Source: Thamnaconus septentrionalis | Taxonomy: Eukaryota; Chordata; Actinopteri; Tetraodontiformes; Monacanthidae | Direction: 5' to 3' | Length of the DNA: 64,000 nucleotides | NCBI GenBank assembly: GCA_009823395.1 | Contig: CM020516.1 | Location: 5,338,501 to 5,402,500, forward strand | In this document: in pieces, positions 27,838-42,912 of the stretch | How positions within the stretch are numbered: position 1 is the first letter of the stretch | Layout: every line of letters starts with the position of its first letter | The notes under the pieces: model-generated | Databases searched by the model: none | What the model saw: the letters and a program-made list of their open reading frames with translations, nothing else | Told to the model about the DNA's origin: nothing | Translations under genes and position numbers: made by a program

Positions 27838-27839
<2 letters not shown>

Positions 27840-27880
<41 letters not shown>
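27840..27880. repeat. CA microsatellite
   Basis: Uninterrupted CA run of about 20 units. Confidence 0.96.
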
Positions 27881-27883
<3 letters not shown>

Positions 27884-28005
27884 TGAAGGACAAGGCAATT
27901 TTACCCGCTATTGATGTGAGTAAAAATAAATCATGTTGACGAAGCCTTAGTCTGTACAGGTGATGGATACAGCCTGAAGGAGGCACTGTAGTCACACACT
28001 CACAC

Positions 28006-29361
<1,356 letters not shown>

Positions 29362-29523
29362 CATCATCATCATTATCATCATCATTATCATCACCATCAT
29401 CACCATCATCATCGTCACCATCATCCTCATTCATAATCACCATCATCATCACCATCATCCATCATCATCAACGTCAGCATCATCATCAACGTCAGCATCA
29501 TCCTCATCACCTTCGTCATCACG
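29362..29523. repeat. CAT/ATC-rich triplet repeat with higher-order unit
   Basis: About 160 bp of ATC/CAT triplets with ATT, CGT and CCT variants. A longer unit, ATCATCATCAACGTCAGC, occurs twice near 29461-29500. Frames read here as poly-I, poly-S or poly-H are products of the repeat. Confidence 0.92.
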
Positions 29524-30205
<682 letters not shown>

Positions 30206-31586
30206 TTTTTTTGCACTCTGCTCTGATCTTGCGTGTGAGAGCAGCTGCTGCACCAGGACCTCACTCGCTCTTTATTTCCCTGTTCCAAGTTGTGTCTTTG
30301 TGATGTGCAGCCCACCTGCTGTGGTTGGACTGAGTCCTTGAGCATGAAGAGGACACTAAAAAAGAAACAAGCAAAAAACAAACAAAAAAATATTTCTCAG
30401 CCAATCTATTGGTGAGTCAGCCTGCCAGCAAGTTGCCGCCCTCACACGTTTGGAAAATGATGAAAGGCCAGGTTTTTTTGTATCTAGTTCACATATTGTC
30501 TTAAACAGTTAAATCGTTTTGCACCATGTTGTTCAGACACACACTAACCATGACATGTGATCAAAAATGCACGAGGTTGAACAAAATGTGATTGACGAAT
30601 AAATGCAATCAGACAAGAGATGGGTGTGAAAAAGAGTGTTTCTGTGCAATATGGGATTAAGCCAGGTTTTTTTTTTTTCTTCTGGTGGCTGGGGTGCAGT
30701 TGTACTTTCAATTTCGTGTTTTGGTATTGAAAATTTGTATTTGATTTGAGCTCCACTATAAAAAAAAGAAAGAAAGTTAGTAAAAAAGGAACACTGTACT
30801 GACAGGATCGGCCTCCTCCACACACATCAACCCAGCACATTGAATTCATTCTACAATTTGTGATTGCGACACATCACTGCGGGAAAGAGACAGCGGGCGA
30901 GAGAGAGCGAGAGAGAGAGAGAATACAAAAACTAATTGCAGCTGCTCAATCAATGCAAATCACTTTTTGCGAGTCTGTTGGTGGAGCTTTGAGGACTCTG
31001 GGCTTTTTTTCTTTTTTTTTTTATCTCGCAAACACAAAGTTGAAAGCTGAAAACACTGCCGGCATGAATCCGTTTTCCTTTTTTCCCTTCATTTTTTCCT
31101 GTCATTTTATCTCCATAACAAGGTCGGCCGGAGGTCACACACGTGGCCAAAGAAATTGGCAGCGGTGTCAGTGACTCAGGACGCCGCCGCCGCTGCCGCT
31201 GTAGGCCTACATCTTGAAAAGCCAGGCAGGTGGTCTCGGCTTTATTTCATGTCAGGGCTTCCTACGCCTGCCTGTCGGTGTAACCGCCAGTCACTTTAGA
31301 CTAACACACATATGAAAGTATAAACAGGCCTGTACTGCACTCTGTTTGAACTGCTCTACTGCATTATTGTAGCCGGCAAACAACAAGAAAAGCCATCAAA
31401 TAAACACCGTCCGTCAAAAACAAACCGAAGGAAAAGCTGATGCAGGCACTCAGAGTTTCCCCAAAGAGTTCCAGAAACAAGGGAGGGAAACGTTTCACAA
31501 GCTGTTTGTACATTGTGAAAGTCATAAAATACAGGCAAAACACTCAAAAAGGCCAACACACCACACTGAAGAGGAGGTGCTACTTA

Positions 31587-31598
31587 CCACTAGGTGGC
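31587..31598 (+). promoter_or_regulatory. CTCF-like motif
   Basis: CCACTAGGTGGC fits the CTCF core consensus CCASYAGRKGGC at every position. Confidence 0.35.
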
Positions 31599-31896
31599 CC
31601 AGTCAGGACTTGTGACGGTCATCCGAGCCTTCGGGCTTTTAAGGTCTTTAAGTTCTGAAGTCCTGAAATTCAAGACTTGGTCTCGTGGTTATTTCTCATA
31701 ATTTGACAGCTCAGCAATGGAAAAAAAAACCTGGTACTCCATGGAGAAAATCATTGTCCACAAAATATGTTCCAAAAAGCAAAGAATAGTCATAAACTGC
31801 AATTGGAAAAGTTTCTGCACTCCAAAATGCGATGAAACTCAAGATTGTTGAGATAAATGATTTATTCCCCCCAAAAAAACAACAACAGAGGTCTGA

Positions 31897-31908
31897 CAAG
31901 ATGGCGGC
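31897..31908 (+). promoter_or_regulatory. YY1-like motif
   Basis: CAAGATGGCGGC contains the YY1 core AAGATGGCGGC. It lies about 100 bp upstream of the CTCF-like site at 31999. Confidence 0.3.
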
Positions 31909-31998
31909 TATCGGGAGGGTCAAAGACTTCCTGTCTTCCTGCTTTAGCCACGCCCCCAGGTTTTATCTCGTCCTTCCTGTCCAGGTTCCAGCCACAGG

Positions 31999-32014
31999 CC
32001 GCCACTAGGGGGAG
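31999..32014 (+). promoter_or_regulatory. CTCF-like motif
   Basis: CCGCCACTAGGGGGAG differs from the CTCF core by one base (A for C after the G run). Confidence 0.3.
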
Positions 32015-34335
32015 ACAACTCGGCCACCATTCATTGAGGTTTTGTTCGTACTGGCTCTTACAGTCGCTGAAGCTGCCGCAGAAGGATGCGTGATCCTGGC
32101 AGAGTTGATCGCTGCTCTTCAAGTCGACATGATTCCTGTTTTTAACACGGTAACCCTCCTCTCCCTCTGGGGAGCCCATTAGACAGTCGCTCCTGCATTT
32201 ACTGCAACATGAAATAGCTTAGTGGTAAAGTTTGCTCACACAAAGAACCCTTAAAAAAAAAGCTAAAAAAAAAATTGACTAGAAATTTCCCTTGAGGAAC
32301 TATTCAAGGCAAATGTGAATCTAAATAGCGAGATGTCAGTTTTGTGACACATTCACTGACACCAAAAGACAAAAAAGTGCAAATCGCATGGAGACTTAAA
32401 CGAGCACTCGGCTGCACGCCACTTGACTTTTCCGACTCCTTCATCGCCAGAAATAGCACCGTGACCTTGTTAAATTGCAGATAATAATTAGATTTCACTG
32501 CCTGGCACCTTTTTTTCCCTGTAAAAACCACCAGACAGACTCGCAGGATCCTCCGAGGTCGGCTTTATTTAAACTCCCAAGGCATTAGCGACGCCACCTA
32601 TGGAGAAACAACACACTCTGCGGCTGCAGTGCCAACCTTGAGCTGACAGGAGTGTGATTCAGAGTCTGACTGGTTTTTCTTTTCTTTTTCTTGTTTTTGT
32701 GGCGTCGTCTTGCATTAATCCCCTTTTTAATCTTCTTGAAGTGCTGATTTAATTTCTCGTATTATCCTGGCAGCTCCTGAAACCATCTCAGTATGTAAAC
32801 ACTGTTCAGTTCTGTGCAGTCTCCAGCCTCTTTCTGCAACAACAACAACAACTGTCAGGTTTCTAACACTCAAACACTGAAACTCTGAACATTTTCTGCC
32901 TGTCTGCATGAGAACTCATGGTGAAAGCAACCTACAGCCTTCAGACAGGCCGGACTGATGACACTCATCCTCACAAAGATGAATTCTTCAACCGAGGCTG
33001 TGGACGGAAAAGGTTGAGTCGAGGGGACGGTACATGTTGTCAACATAGCAGCTATTTGAAGCTCAAATGTCGCAGCTTGTCATGGCTTCATTTCATTTCT
33101 AAATTGAAATGAACTTTGATAAGCTTGACAGAGCTTTGGTGAAAGTTTTGAATTTTCCTTCATCGCTTTGTCCAAGCTGTTGTCTCGGTGCACCGTCTTC
33201 CTTCTAATCACCTCATGATGATACACACAGGTGTGATGCAACCAGAGAGGCATTAATGCATGCAGCCAATCCTCTCATGTTGTCGCAGTCCAAATCAGAA
33301 ACTCCGCCCACTTGCCTTGATGACCCACCCACCATGTGTGTGCTCACTGGATGCTGCTTTATTGACCAAAACGTGTGCAGAAGATAAAGAGACATCTGAG
33401 GAGTGTCTGCTTCCATCCCAGGCTGCCGCCGATGCTAACAAGGGAGGAAAAAATGCTGCTGACGGAAAGTTTTCCTCCCATTACACATTAAAAAAACATG
33501 CACACACGCACATACACACACACAGCGTAAAGTATATGAGATAATATCGGCAAGTCCCCCAGTGCTCCAGCAGACACTGGAAGTTATCCTTTTCTCCTTT
33601 TACGACTTGCTGCTACAAGCTAATAACGAGCCGATCGTAACTCGGGCTGGCCCTAATTCTCCACCTCTATTTAAGATGACGGGGATTAAGTGTTATTTCC
33701 TTCCAGAGGCTCAGACGCGTTGGCATGTCTCTCTATAATAACTCTGCGCTAAGTGCTTCCGGAGCTGCCACGGCGGGGCCCCGAGGCTCGCTGTGTCCCT
33801 CAGCCGCTGGCTGATTCCCATCGCGCAGACGTGCTTTTGAAATCAGAGGATGAAAAGCAGCGCTCGCTCTGAAAGACCCTTTTTATCCCTTGGATGATGA
33901 GCTTCACATTATATAGCGACGCCGATTCTGAAGTGGTGCTTTCACCTTTTGGTGTCTATCCTTCTTTTCTGTTTTTCAGTGTAAACTAGCTGTGGGCAAA
34001 GTCAGAGGATTCAGTTTTGAACTTGACGGATGACGCAAAGGTGATTTCTGCATCGTTTAAACACAACACTCGCCGTTTCACGGACGATATAACAAACAGC
34101 CGCTCATTCTGCAAACACCGGCGTTGCATGAGAATATAGTTGGCCATGAGTGCCTTGAGTTGCTCTGACTTCACCTTCCAGACAGCTGACGGCTTTGCAG
34201 AGGTCGGACCAAGAAGGTCGCGACCTCTGTAAAGTTCCCCAGCTGAGCAGCGCCGCGACCTTGGTCTCTTTTTTTTGACAGTAATTAATTAAACAGCGTG
34301 ATTCCTGACTGGTGCCTCGGCCTCCACCTGCTTTC

Positions 34336-34376
34336 TGTGTGTGTGTGTGTGTGTGTGGGTGTGTGTGTGTGTGTGG
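34336..34376. repeat. GT microsatellite, interrupted
   Basis: GT run with one GG interruption. Confidence 0.92.
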
Positions 34377-34540
34377 GCTGCAGGAAGAGGAGAAACTCGT
34401 CCTGTTAGAACCCGTGGATTCGTCTGAAAGGCGTCCACGTCTGCCCGCGTGCGAGCGCAGTTTGCGTCAGACTGGGTGATTTACGAGGACGTCAGACGAC
34501 AGCGGGGCATCATCCGACACACACTCACACCCAGACACAC

Positions 34541-34568
34541 ATTCACACACACACACACACACACGCAC
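34541..34568. repeat. CA microsatellite
   Basis: CA run preceded by CA-rich DNA from about 34517. Confidence 0.9.
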
Positions 34569-35755
34569 AGAAAAACAGACATTCAGAGACACACAGATGC
34601 TGGGTCAGCAGCGAGGGGCCCGTGAAGCAGCAGCAGGTTAAAGTCTTAATGACGGACATCTCTCCGAGGAAAGTTCCTCCCATATGTTACTGAGAGATCT
34701 CCCTCACACCGGCAATCTTTTCTACTGGGTTTTTGTACCTCGTTAGAACAGCTCGGCGGCCTCAGACAGCAGGGGACGGGGAGAAGGCGCGCGGGAAGAA
34801 AATGAGGCAACACAGTCGAGTCGAGTCATACGAGCGAGGAGGAAATACTTGTTTATGATTATTGCTGCTGCAAGTGTGTTTGTGCGAGTTTATGTGAGTG
34901 TGTTTTGTTTTTTTTCTTTTTTCCACTTTTTTTGTCCCCCCCCCTGTGGTGGAGGGGAGCGGCGGTGGCGGCGGGAGGCGACAGGTGGATTGATAAAAGA
35001 TGGAGGATTTTTCCATAATTCACAGCGAGTCGCAGTTTTCCCTGAGTTCCTCCCCAGAATTACTGCAGCGAATGAAAAAGTCAGAAGAGGGAAGTAAAGA
35101 AGCGGCACAATGAGTAGCGGCGATGTGAGAGCAGGGAGTGATGGGAAATCAGGGCGGCCTGTTGCACTCTCTCTAGTTTCATCTCTCTTTTTTATTTAAT
35201 CTATATTTTAAGGAGCGTCACTCCTTTTTTTTATTTCTTTGTCAGGTCTCCCGAGGCATTCGGCGTTCCTCCGCAGCCTCCGACGGGATGACGCATCAGA
35301 GCGAAGCACCTGTCACCAGCGCAGCTCCTCTGAAGGAGCAGCTCCTCACCGCCGCAGGAGAAGGAGCACAAATCTTCAGCCGCTGCAGGCGGTGAGGGGG
35401 GAACACGTCTCCACTTTATCCCCCACGTGTTTGTATTAGCGTGTGGCGCCGTCGCCGCTGGAAAATTCCCCGTCTTGATGATGCAAGGTCGGCAAAAACC
35501 CCAGCAAGACGGAGTCGGCGTCGGAAAGCGAGGCGCCATTATTGTTTCGTCGTAGAGTTTCGTCAAAACTCTGCGACTCAAAAAATTAGAAATGATGATG
35601 TGTTCTCAAGCAGAAAAGTCTCATAGTTTCACGCCATTGGAAAAACCTCTGCAGAAGACAGTGTATTTAGCCCTCTGTTGACCGCCTTCCTCCAAAAAAT
35701 GCTGCATTTTCACCTTCTAGCTATGAAACTGATGCTTCATTAGACGGTGGTTCAG

Positions 35756-35835
35756 GAGGGCGGAGCCAACACCTGCCTGGAGGTGGCATCAGCGAGGCGT
35801 CAGTGCCCATCGTGACATCACAAAGGGCCGAAGTC
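35756..35835 (+). repeat. TGACRTCA-core dispersed repeat (copy A)
   Basis: GGGCGGAGCCAACACCTG, then CAGTGCCC, then CGTGACATCACAAAGGGCCGA. The reverse complement of 48465-48550 has the same three blocks in the same order and spacing, giving a family unit of at least 75 bp. No terminal inverted repeats or tail were identified. Confidence 0.6.
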
Positions 35836-37182
35836 CAAATCTGCGAGTTTTAGTCTGCCCTTTTCTACAGTTTGGAACAAAGTTTCAGAAGCACAAGAAG
35901 GATTTTTTTCACATTTACTCTGGGAGTTCATTAACTTAGCAGGGAAACATAATATTCATAATATGCATAATATATGAATATTTTTCTTTTTTTTCTCTGA
36001 GTTTAAATTGTTGTCCAGTAATAACAGATCACAGCTGCAAAGAAAGCAACGAATGTTAAACCAACCGGTGCAAGGTCGCTGCAGCACAGACAGTTTTGGA
36101 GCAGCGAGTTCAAATATTCATCCTCCAGGTCGGCCTCCGTCTCTTCGGGTCAAATCTCCACGGTCAGGAGGTGAAACCGACTGGTGAGAAAAACAAAGGC
36201 AGACTGGAGCAGCGCGGCAAATCAGTGTCTGGTGGGTGAGGGGTGGGGGGTGGAGGTGATTCTGGGTTTTGTCCGACCAGTCAAGGAGATAGAAAGAGAG
36301 CAGGAGATTAGTTTTGATGGACTGCCGGTGTTTCATTTCAGTGTTTAGGCTTCACTGCAGTCACAGAGATTTCTGGGATAAACAGGCTTCTTAGCAGAGA
36401 TAAATAATTAGATGGAAACAGAGAGTGTGTGAGTGCACCGGGCCCAGACACAACAGATATCATCTTTCTTTGGTTTAGCAAGAGAGTTTTTCTGCAGTTC
36501 TTCAACTTTTACTACATTGTCAGATTTAATCTGCAACTCTGAGCTGCGACTGAGATGCAACGATCGTGCACCCCACTCTGAGACATTATTCTCTTTCCTG
36601 ACCGCCACTCAGGAATTTTTTTTTTTACATTTTAAAGTGGCTCTGTGAGATATCATGTCACCAATAGGTGTCATAGTTTTGCTCCAAAACAAACCGAGGG
36701 GCCTGCAGGGTCCTCAGCAGCCTCTGGTGTCGGCCTCAGTTGCGGAACCTTAAGAGAACGGAGCGAGTCAATATCGTTGGCCACGAGTTAGCAGGCCATG
36801 CTATCGTTAGCATCATTCGCTGCCATGAGCTGTGTGTTGAAACAGCGCAGGGATGTGCAGACAGAGGGTGTCGTGACATTGTTTCTGACGCCTGTGCGCA
36901 GAGGGCAAAAAAAACTGTTTGTGTATTTTATTTCAAACGGGATTGCAGAGGAAGAAATTAAAAAGGAAATGAAGAGAATAAAGCAGACGGGGTTGAAAGC
37001 CTCCCTGCCAGCGTGCCGCCGAGCAGGTGCAAGTCACATGAAATGAGATGTTGGGCTTGTTTTATTTGGAACTCTTTATTGCAACACAGTTTCGGAGCGT
37101 CGGATCGCCTCCGACCGACCAACGCGCTCTTCATCTCCTGGCCTCCGCTGGCCACCCGCCACTCGCCCAGCCCCCCCACCCC

Positions 37183-37213
37183 CCTCTCTCTCTCTCTCTC
37201 CCTCTCTCTCTCC
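37183..37213. repeat. CT-rich tract
   Basis: CT run with one CC interruption. Confidence 0.85.
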
Positions 37214-37275
37214 TGCAGCACTTGCCCCCACATGAGCCGATCCATTGATCGCCAGTCATCTAATCTAAGGAGAAT

Positions 37276-37277
<2 letters not shown>

Positions 37278-37311
<34 letters not shown>
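37278..37311. repeat. CA microsatellite
   Basis: Uninterrupted CA run of about 17 units. Confidence 0.95.
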
Positions 37312-37312
<1 letters not shown>

Positions 37313-37389
37313 TAATCCCCCTGGTGTACACTGGTGATGAATGAACACAATCCTACTATTGGCACTATTGAAAATATTTGTTTTGTGTT

Positions 37390-37513
<124 letters not shown>

Positions 37514-38161
37514 CACTTTGATTTGCCTATAAATCAAAACTGTGTTTGGCATCACTTGAACAGGACACGTGTGTCCAGTTCAGGTATGAAGTGTTCACCG
37601 CCGCTCATGCAACAGGAAGCGTTTCAATGACTCAAGCTGCAGCCCAATTTACAACATTCTCACCTGCCATAAATCCAGTTTTTCCCGCTTCGTCTCATCA
37701 CCTTCAGTCCAATAAAGAGACAAAACAAACAAACATTCTTTACCGACTGACAACAACAAGGCGATCTCGCTTCACGATATTTGTTCACTCGACTTCCCTT
37801 TTGGTCCAACTGCTCCGGGAGCAATCGATCTCCTCTTTGGCTCTCACGCCCATTAGGGGACTTTAATTCAGCCTAATTGCTCACTTGAATGGAGGATCCT
37901 TTAAATCACTGCATTATTGGAAATCATTTGCATTTTACTGCGCTCGGGAGCGGCCCGGATTTGTAGCGTTTAAGGCTCCAGGTTTTCTTCAAACGCCGAA
38001 GCACGTAGTTAGATTTTCCAGCAAAACGAATAAACAAAACCAACAACAACAACAAAAAAAACCAACGCAGATGTAGATATTTACAATATGCACAAGGGAT
38101 TTTTCCTCCAATTATCGCTCAGTTGCTAATAATTCTTCTCTCCCTTAGTGCAAGCTTTGGT

Positions 38162-38197
38162 TTATGATTAGGAATCTAATTATGATTAGGAATCTAA
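38162..38197. repeat. Perfect 18 bp tandem duplication
   Basis: TTATGATTAGGAATCTAA occurs twice back to back with no mismatch. Confidence 0.95.
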
Positions 38198-39194
38198 AGG
38201 CCGAGAAGTTCGGAAACTCAAAGAACGAGCTGCCCTCCTCCGTAATTTGACCTCTGGGATTCGTCGGCTGAAACATTTTTCTAAATTTTCTGGCCCATTA
38301 GCCGAGGCTGGGGAGCATTCCTCTCAGATGAATCTGTTCTCATCGTCGCTTCATAAACCCCCTCCACAAAAATAGAAGCTGGAATCTGTGACGTCCGTGC
38401 TGGAGCGAGTTGCGCCCCTGCTGGTAAATATTGTGCTTAACCTTTTTCCAAAGTTACTCCTGTGAGGATACACCAGCGCTCGGACCAGCTTCCACTCATT
38501 CAGACGCAATTAAGCAAAGTGGGAGCAGCTGCCAGCAGCCAACCAGGCTGGAATCCATCAGTGAAGGTCCGTTTTTTTTTTTTTTGTTTGTTTTTTTCCT
38601 GAGGGCGGAAAAAAAACAACCAAGGTTGAGCAAACTTTCAATTTGTAACTGTGGAGTCGCTGTCAACGTGGAGGAATCAGTCTCGGCGTGTTATCGGAGT
38701 CCACATCCGCCAGCTGTTAATGCACTCGGCTCTGTCAAACACACAGGCGCAGCCAGGAAACAGAGACTCACGTTGTGATGCTTCGTCTGGAATTGGAACC
38801 CAGGCGTCTGCAGGACGGAACGTCTCGGATGGCGGAAGGAGAAGGAGAGTGATCGAAAGTTCTTGTCTCCGCTCTTTCGTGTTTTTTTTTCCTCTTCTCC
38901 TTAAAATTCATCACCCTCACGGCCTTGTGTACGATTAAATCCACCCTCCAGTTGTGGAAAATTAAATTAAGCCCCTGATTATTAGATTACTGGAATCGAA
39001 TGTGAGCGGAAACATTTTTTTTTAATCATTTTTTCTTTGAATTCCTTCTGGCACATCTCGTCTAGTGACGCGTGAACAGGAAGCTGCTGCTTTAAAGGTC
39101 CTTCTGCGTATTGTTGGTGGACGTGCGAGAGAAAAATCAGACCTATCGGACGACATTGTGGCGATTTCAGGTCATGAACATAAAAGGACTCGTG

Positions 39195-39202
39195 TGACGT
39201 CA
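39195..39202. promoter_or_regulatory. CRE-like palindrome
   Basis: Perfect TGACGTCA. Confidence 0.28.
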
Positions 39203-39729
39203 GATTTGGCAGCTTGAGGTTTAACTTTAATAACAAATCAGTCCAACCAGCCTATAGTAGCTCTTTTCTTGTTAAAGGTCGCATACATTATTTTCACACA
39301 AGGAAGCTACTAAAAATGTTCTCTTCCAGAAGGAAACCATCAACTTTCAAAAAAGAAGAAGCACATTTGAAGAAATCCAAAATCGGTGAAGCCCAACCCC
39401 CCCACCCCCCAAAAAAAAGGACTGCACTTTTTTTTTCCTCTCAAACCCCCCAAAAATATTTAATAAAGAAACATTGCAACATAACCCGAAAGCGTTGCAG
39501 GTAGATAAATGGCTCCCCCTGATCATTACTCACAGAAACGGTTTGAAAATAAATGTTCAGAATGAAAAAAAGAAAAAGCCCCAAGAGTAAAATTTGCAAT
39601 CATGCCATTCCATTACTCAGCGTTATCACTGAGCTTTAGTCTTAACCCCGGCTTCACATCGCTGCAGCACTGTTACTGTGTGCGTGTGTGCGTGTGTGTG
39701 TGTTTTCGGCAGACTGTCAGAGCTGGAAA

Positions 39730-39775
39730 CGTGGCAAGACAAATGGGGGGGATCGCAGGTTCGAGCCCTGGGCAG
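39730..39775 (+). other. Pol III B-box-like motif, possible tRNA-SINE remnant
   Basis: GGTTCGAGCCC matches the Pol III internal B box (GGTTCGANNCC). A weak A-box-like TGGCAAGACAAATGGG lies only about 25 bp upstream, closer than in normal tRNAs. No cloverleaf can be built around it. Chance is the main alternative. Confidence 0.2.
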
Positions 39776-40489
39776 CACTCGAGCCTGATAGATGGCTGAA
39801 GACTGACTTAAAACGTCAGGGTTATTAATGATCGCCCGCCGGCGCTAAAAATACACGGCGGCGGCTGACCCGAGCGCAGAGAGCGCAGCGCTTTCGCAGG
39901 TTGTGCGTCTCGCCATCTCGCCTGTTGAACTTTTAAAATGTAAAGAGAGAGAAAAAAAAAGAAGCAATTCTTCCCTTGGGACTTTGGCTTCGTCGCTGAA
40001 ATGGTTCCAGGTGTGTTTGTGAAAAAAAACAAAAACAGAGAAAAGACAAGAGTGACTCATTTCACGCCATGGGAGGCTGATATGACTCACAGGTGTTTCA
40101 TGTGAACTGTCACGAGGAGCCACTTCAATGCGCAGACTGTTTCAAGGGAGCCGCCGGAAGCTTATTTTGTAAAACTGTTCACAACTGCACCGACACGTGA
40201 GGGAAACGTTGCACACGTTTCATCAGTTCATGTCTCCAAATAGATTAAAAAAAGGAAATGCAGTGTTTGACCTCTTCGGTTGACCTCCCCGTGACCTGAG
40301 TGACGCAACTCAAAGGCTTGAACAGACAGATATCTAAAAGGTGCTCTTATTTTTTTCTTTTTTGAAAAAAAAAAAAAAAAGCTTCTGCGAGGCAGAAACC
40401 TTGAGCAGAACCAGGCTGTGAGTTAGGAGGTGCAAATGAATGGGAGCCACTGGGAGGACCTTAGAAAGGCAGCGATGCATGCACTATAA

Positions 40490-40491
<2 letters not shown>

Positions 40492-40520
<29 letters not shown>
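40492..40520. repeat. GT microsatellite
   Basis: GT run of about 14 units. Confidence 0.93.
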
Positions 40521-40523
<3 letters not shown>

Positions 40524-40638
40524 CCTGAGAGAGGAGAATAATAGCCCCTCAAAGTCACCTCCTGTCCTCCCACACACACACACAGCAGGGCCAGACTTGT
40601 ATTTAAACAGAAATACGCATAAGTGCAAGTGAACTCTG

Positions 40639-40649
40639 ACACACACACA

Positions 40650-40685
<36 letters not shown>

Positions 40686-40696
40686 CACACACACGC
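40639..40696. repeat. CA microsatellite, interrupted
   Basis: CA-rich run with AA, GG and G interruptions. Confidence 0.93.
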
Positions 40697-41160
40697 AGTC
40701 TGATGAGGCAGAGGTGAGCTGCTGAAGCGTAGAAAGGGTCAGTAAACTCTGACCGTTAATAACAAGAGTCCACGTCAGATTTCATTTCCTGTGCGACTCT
40801 TTGGCCTTCCTCCGTCACATTTCTTTTCTTTTTTTTTTTTTTTCACACCGCCCGCCCCTCGCACTGCGAGCACCGGAGTCCGTCCCCTCGCTGCCTCGCT
40901 CCTCCTGATATACTTTATTATCCGCTCGGAAGGCCTCTTCTATCTGCAAGTCTTATCGAAAGGTCTGTTTTTATTAAACTCACTTCAATATGCCTCAGAA
41001 ACTCTCCGCTAGAGAAACGTGCGCTCAAGATCAGGTTTATCATTTATTTATCTTGTTATTGCCAACATGTTTTCTTTTTTAAAAATGGGGGAATTGTGAT
41101 GTAAATTGTTGTTTGAGAAACACAAAAGCAAACAACTGTGCTGCGAAAGCGAGGTTGTAG

Positions 41161-41161
<1 letters not shown>

Positions 41162-41200
<39 letters not shown>
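41162..41200. repeat. CA microsatellite
   Basis: CA run of about 19 units. Confidence 0.95.
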
Positions 41201-41203
<3 letters not shown>

Positions 41204-42880
41204 GCTGATCGCTGATCCTGGTGGAATAATAGGATTCTTTCCAAACCACAGGAAAGTCGAGGTGTGGATTTCTCCCACTGACTCTGTGACTTATTAAGTC
41301 ATTGGTAATAAAGTGGGTCGAAGTGTCGCTGCTGAGAAAGCCAATTATCCCCCCCCCCCCACCACCACAACCTTCATCCTCCGAGACCTGTCTTTAATTA
41401 TCGACTTTTTATAACTCGGGTCTTAATGATAGCCGACGGTGTCTTGCTGCCGCCGTTGTCTCTGCATCGGAACGTCTGCACTTTTGATAACTCTGTTTAA
41501 TGAAAGTGCCAGCGGGGGGCCGGGTTGGTGAAGGGGGTTGGGTGATGTGGCCTCCCAAACTGACACTCTAACCCTGTTTCAAGATGTTAGCTGCAGTCAA
41601 AGAAACATATACCAGCACCGTACAGATGACTGTGAAAATGAGAAGTTTTAAAACAGAAACAATTGCAAAAAACAACAACAATGAAAATGCTGTATGTGAC
41701 CAACAAAAAATGTGTTTGAGCTGGATGATGAAGAGAAATCTGTAGTTCAGACAGTGGGCACTAGGTGGCACTAGCCAAAATTCTGCATATTTTCTCGACA
41801 AATCAGTTAGCCTTATGTTTAAACATGGCTAGTATGGAACTGTTACTTCCTGTTTCTTGTCAATGGAAAACATGCTGTCCAATATGTTGGCTTGAGGTTG
41901 CCCCACCGACAAAGCGACACCTTCTTGCCGCATTTTGAATGCCTCCCTTCTCAGCAACGGCGGCTAATTAGCGCAGCAGCATAGAGCGGCGGTGTAATCA
42001 AATGCTATTTAGACATCTGGATGCGAGCTGCAGCTACGTCAACATGCAGGCAGGAAACACTCATCCGGGCTCTGATTGGACATCATCCCGCTGATGCTGC
42101 TCATCAATATTGATTTACGCCAACATCTTCTGCTTGTTTGTTGTTGGATGTCTGGGAGTCGTCTCTTCTCAAGAAAAAAATCCTCAAAACGGCTCTGGAG
42201 GGGATTGTCCTGAAAAAATGTTGTGTCTTGGAAAGAAAATATGAACAACTATCAGAGGAAGATCCGGAAATCATGCTGTGTTTTTTATTGCCTGCCTTTG
42301 CAAATACAGTATTTTCAAAACTAAGGTACATCAAATAACTGAAGCAGTGGCACAACTACTTCACTTAGCCAGTTTGTTGCTGGTTTGCAGCCAGTACTTA
42401 AAAATCACAAACACGTGCGACTAATAGAAGACAGTACAAAAGGTGCACTGCACAATAGCAACACTTCAAGAGACAATCCAAAGAGAAGTGTTAATGTTAT
42501 TTCATTCATTCTTTGAAGCGACAGTCAGATCTTGTAGAGACGTGACACCGGTTAACTACGGTGCTCGTCACCCAATCACAATTCAGCCGCCGTCTCCTTT
42601 CTGGGTAAACGACGTACAGAATATTTAACAGATTTAACTCGATTTGAAAGTTTGTGCAAATGTCGAGCTATTTCACGAGTGAGTGGACTCAGTTTGGCCT
42701 CCGGTCCTGACTTTTCTCCAAATGTCTCTTCCAGGTTGTTTTTTTCCCCCCTGCTCTTTAACGGCAGACGTTCAGTCTGGTCTCCTGATTGGTGTCCTGA
42801 TTTAGTGGAGTCACCGACTCTCCAACAGACACTCTCCAGCAAACTGTCCGTGCAGTCTGATGCCGCACAATGACGCGTGT

Positions 42881-42912
42881 CTGTCCGTCCGTCCGTCCGT
42901 CCGACCGTCCGC
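42881..42912. repeat. GTCC tetranucleotide repeat
   Basis: Run of CCGT units with a GACC variant. Confidence 0.9.

Larger units (their letters stand above)
21384..27839. other. Long non-coding stretch, no gene recognised
   Basis: Contains a CCAT tract (21718-21741), several short CA/GT tracts, and perfect POU octamers at 21461-21468, 22423-22430 and 25383-25390. Positions 23080-23160 (TTATTCATCATGCATAATT) and 24120-24330 are repeat-poor and rich in TAAT, TTAA and ATTA cores, like developmental enhancers. No exon was identified on either strand. Confidence 0.5.

Noticed and set aside
39730..39800. tRNA gene around GGTTCGAGCCC
   Set aside because: No acceptor stem or anticodon arm can be folded, and A/B box spacing is too short. 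Kept only as a weak SINE-remnant candidate.
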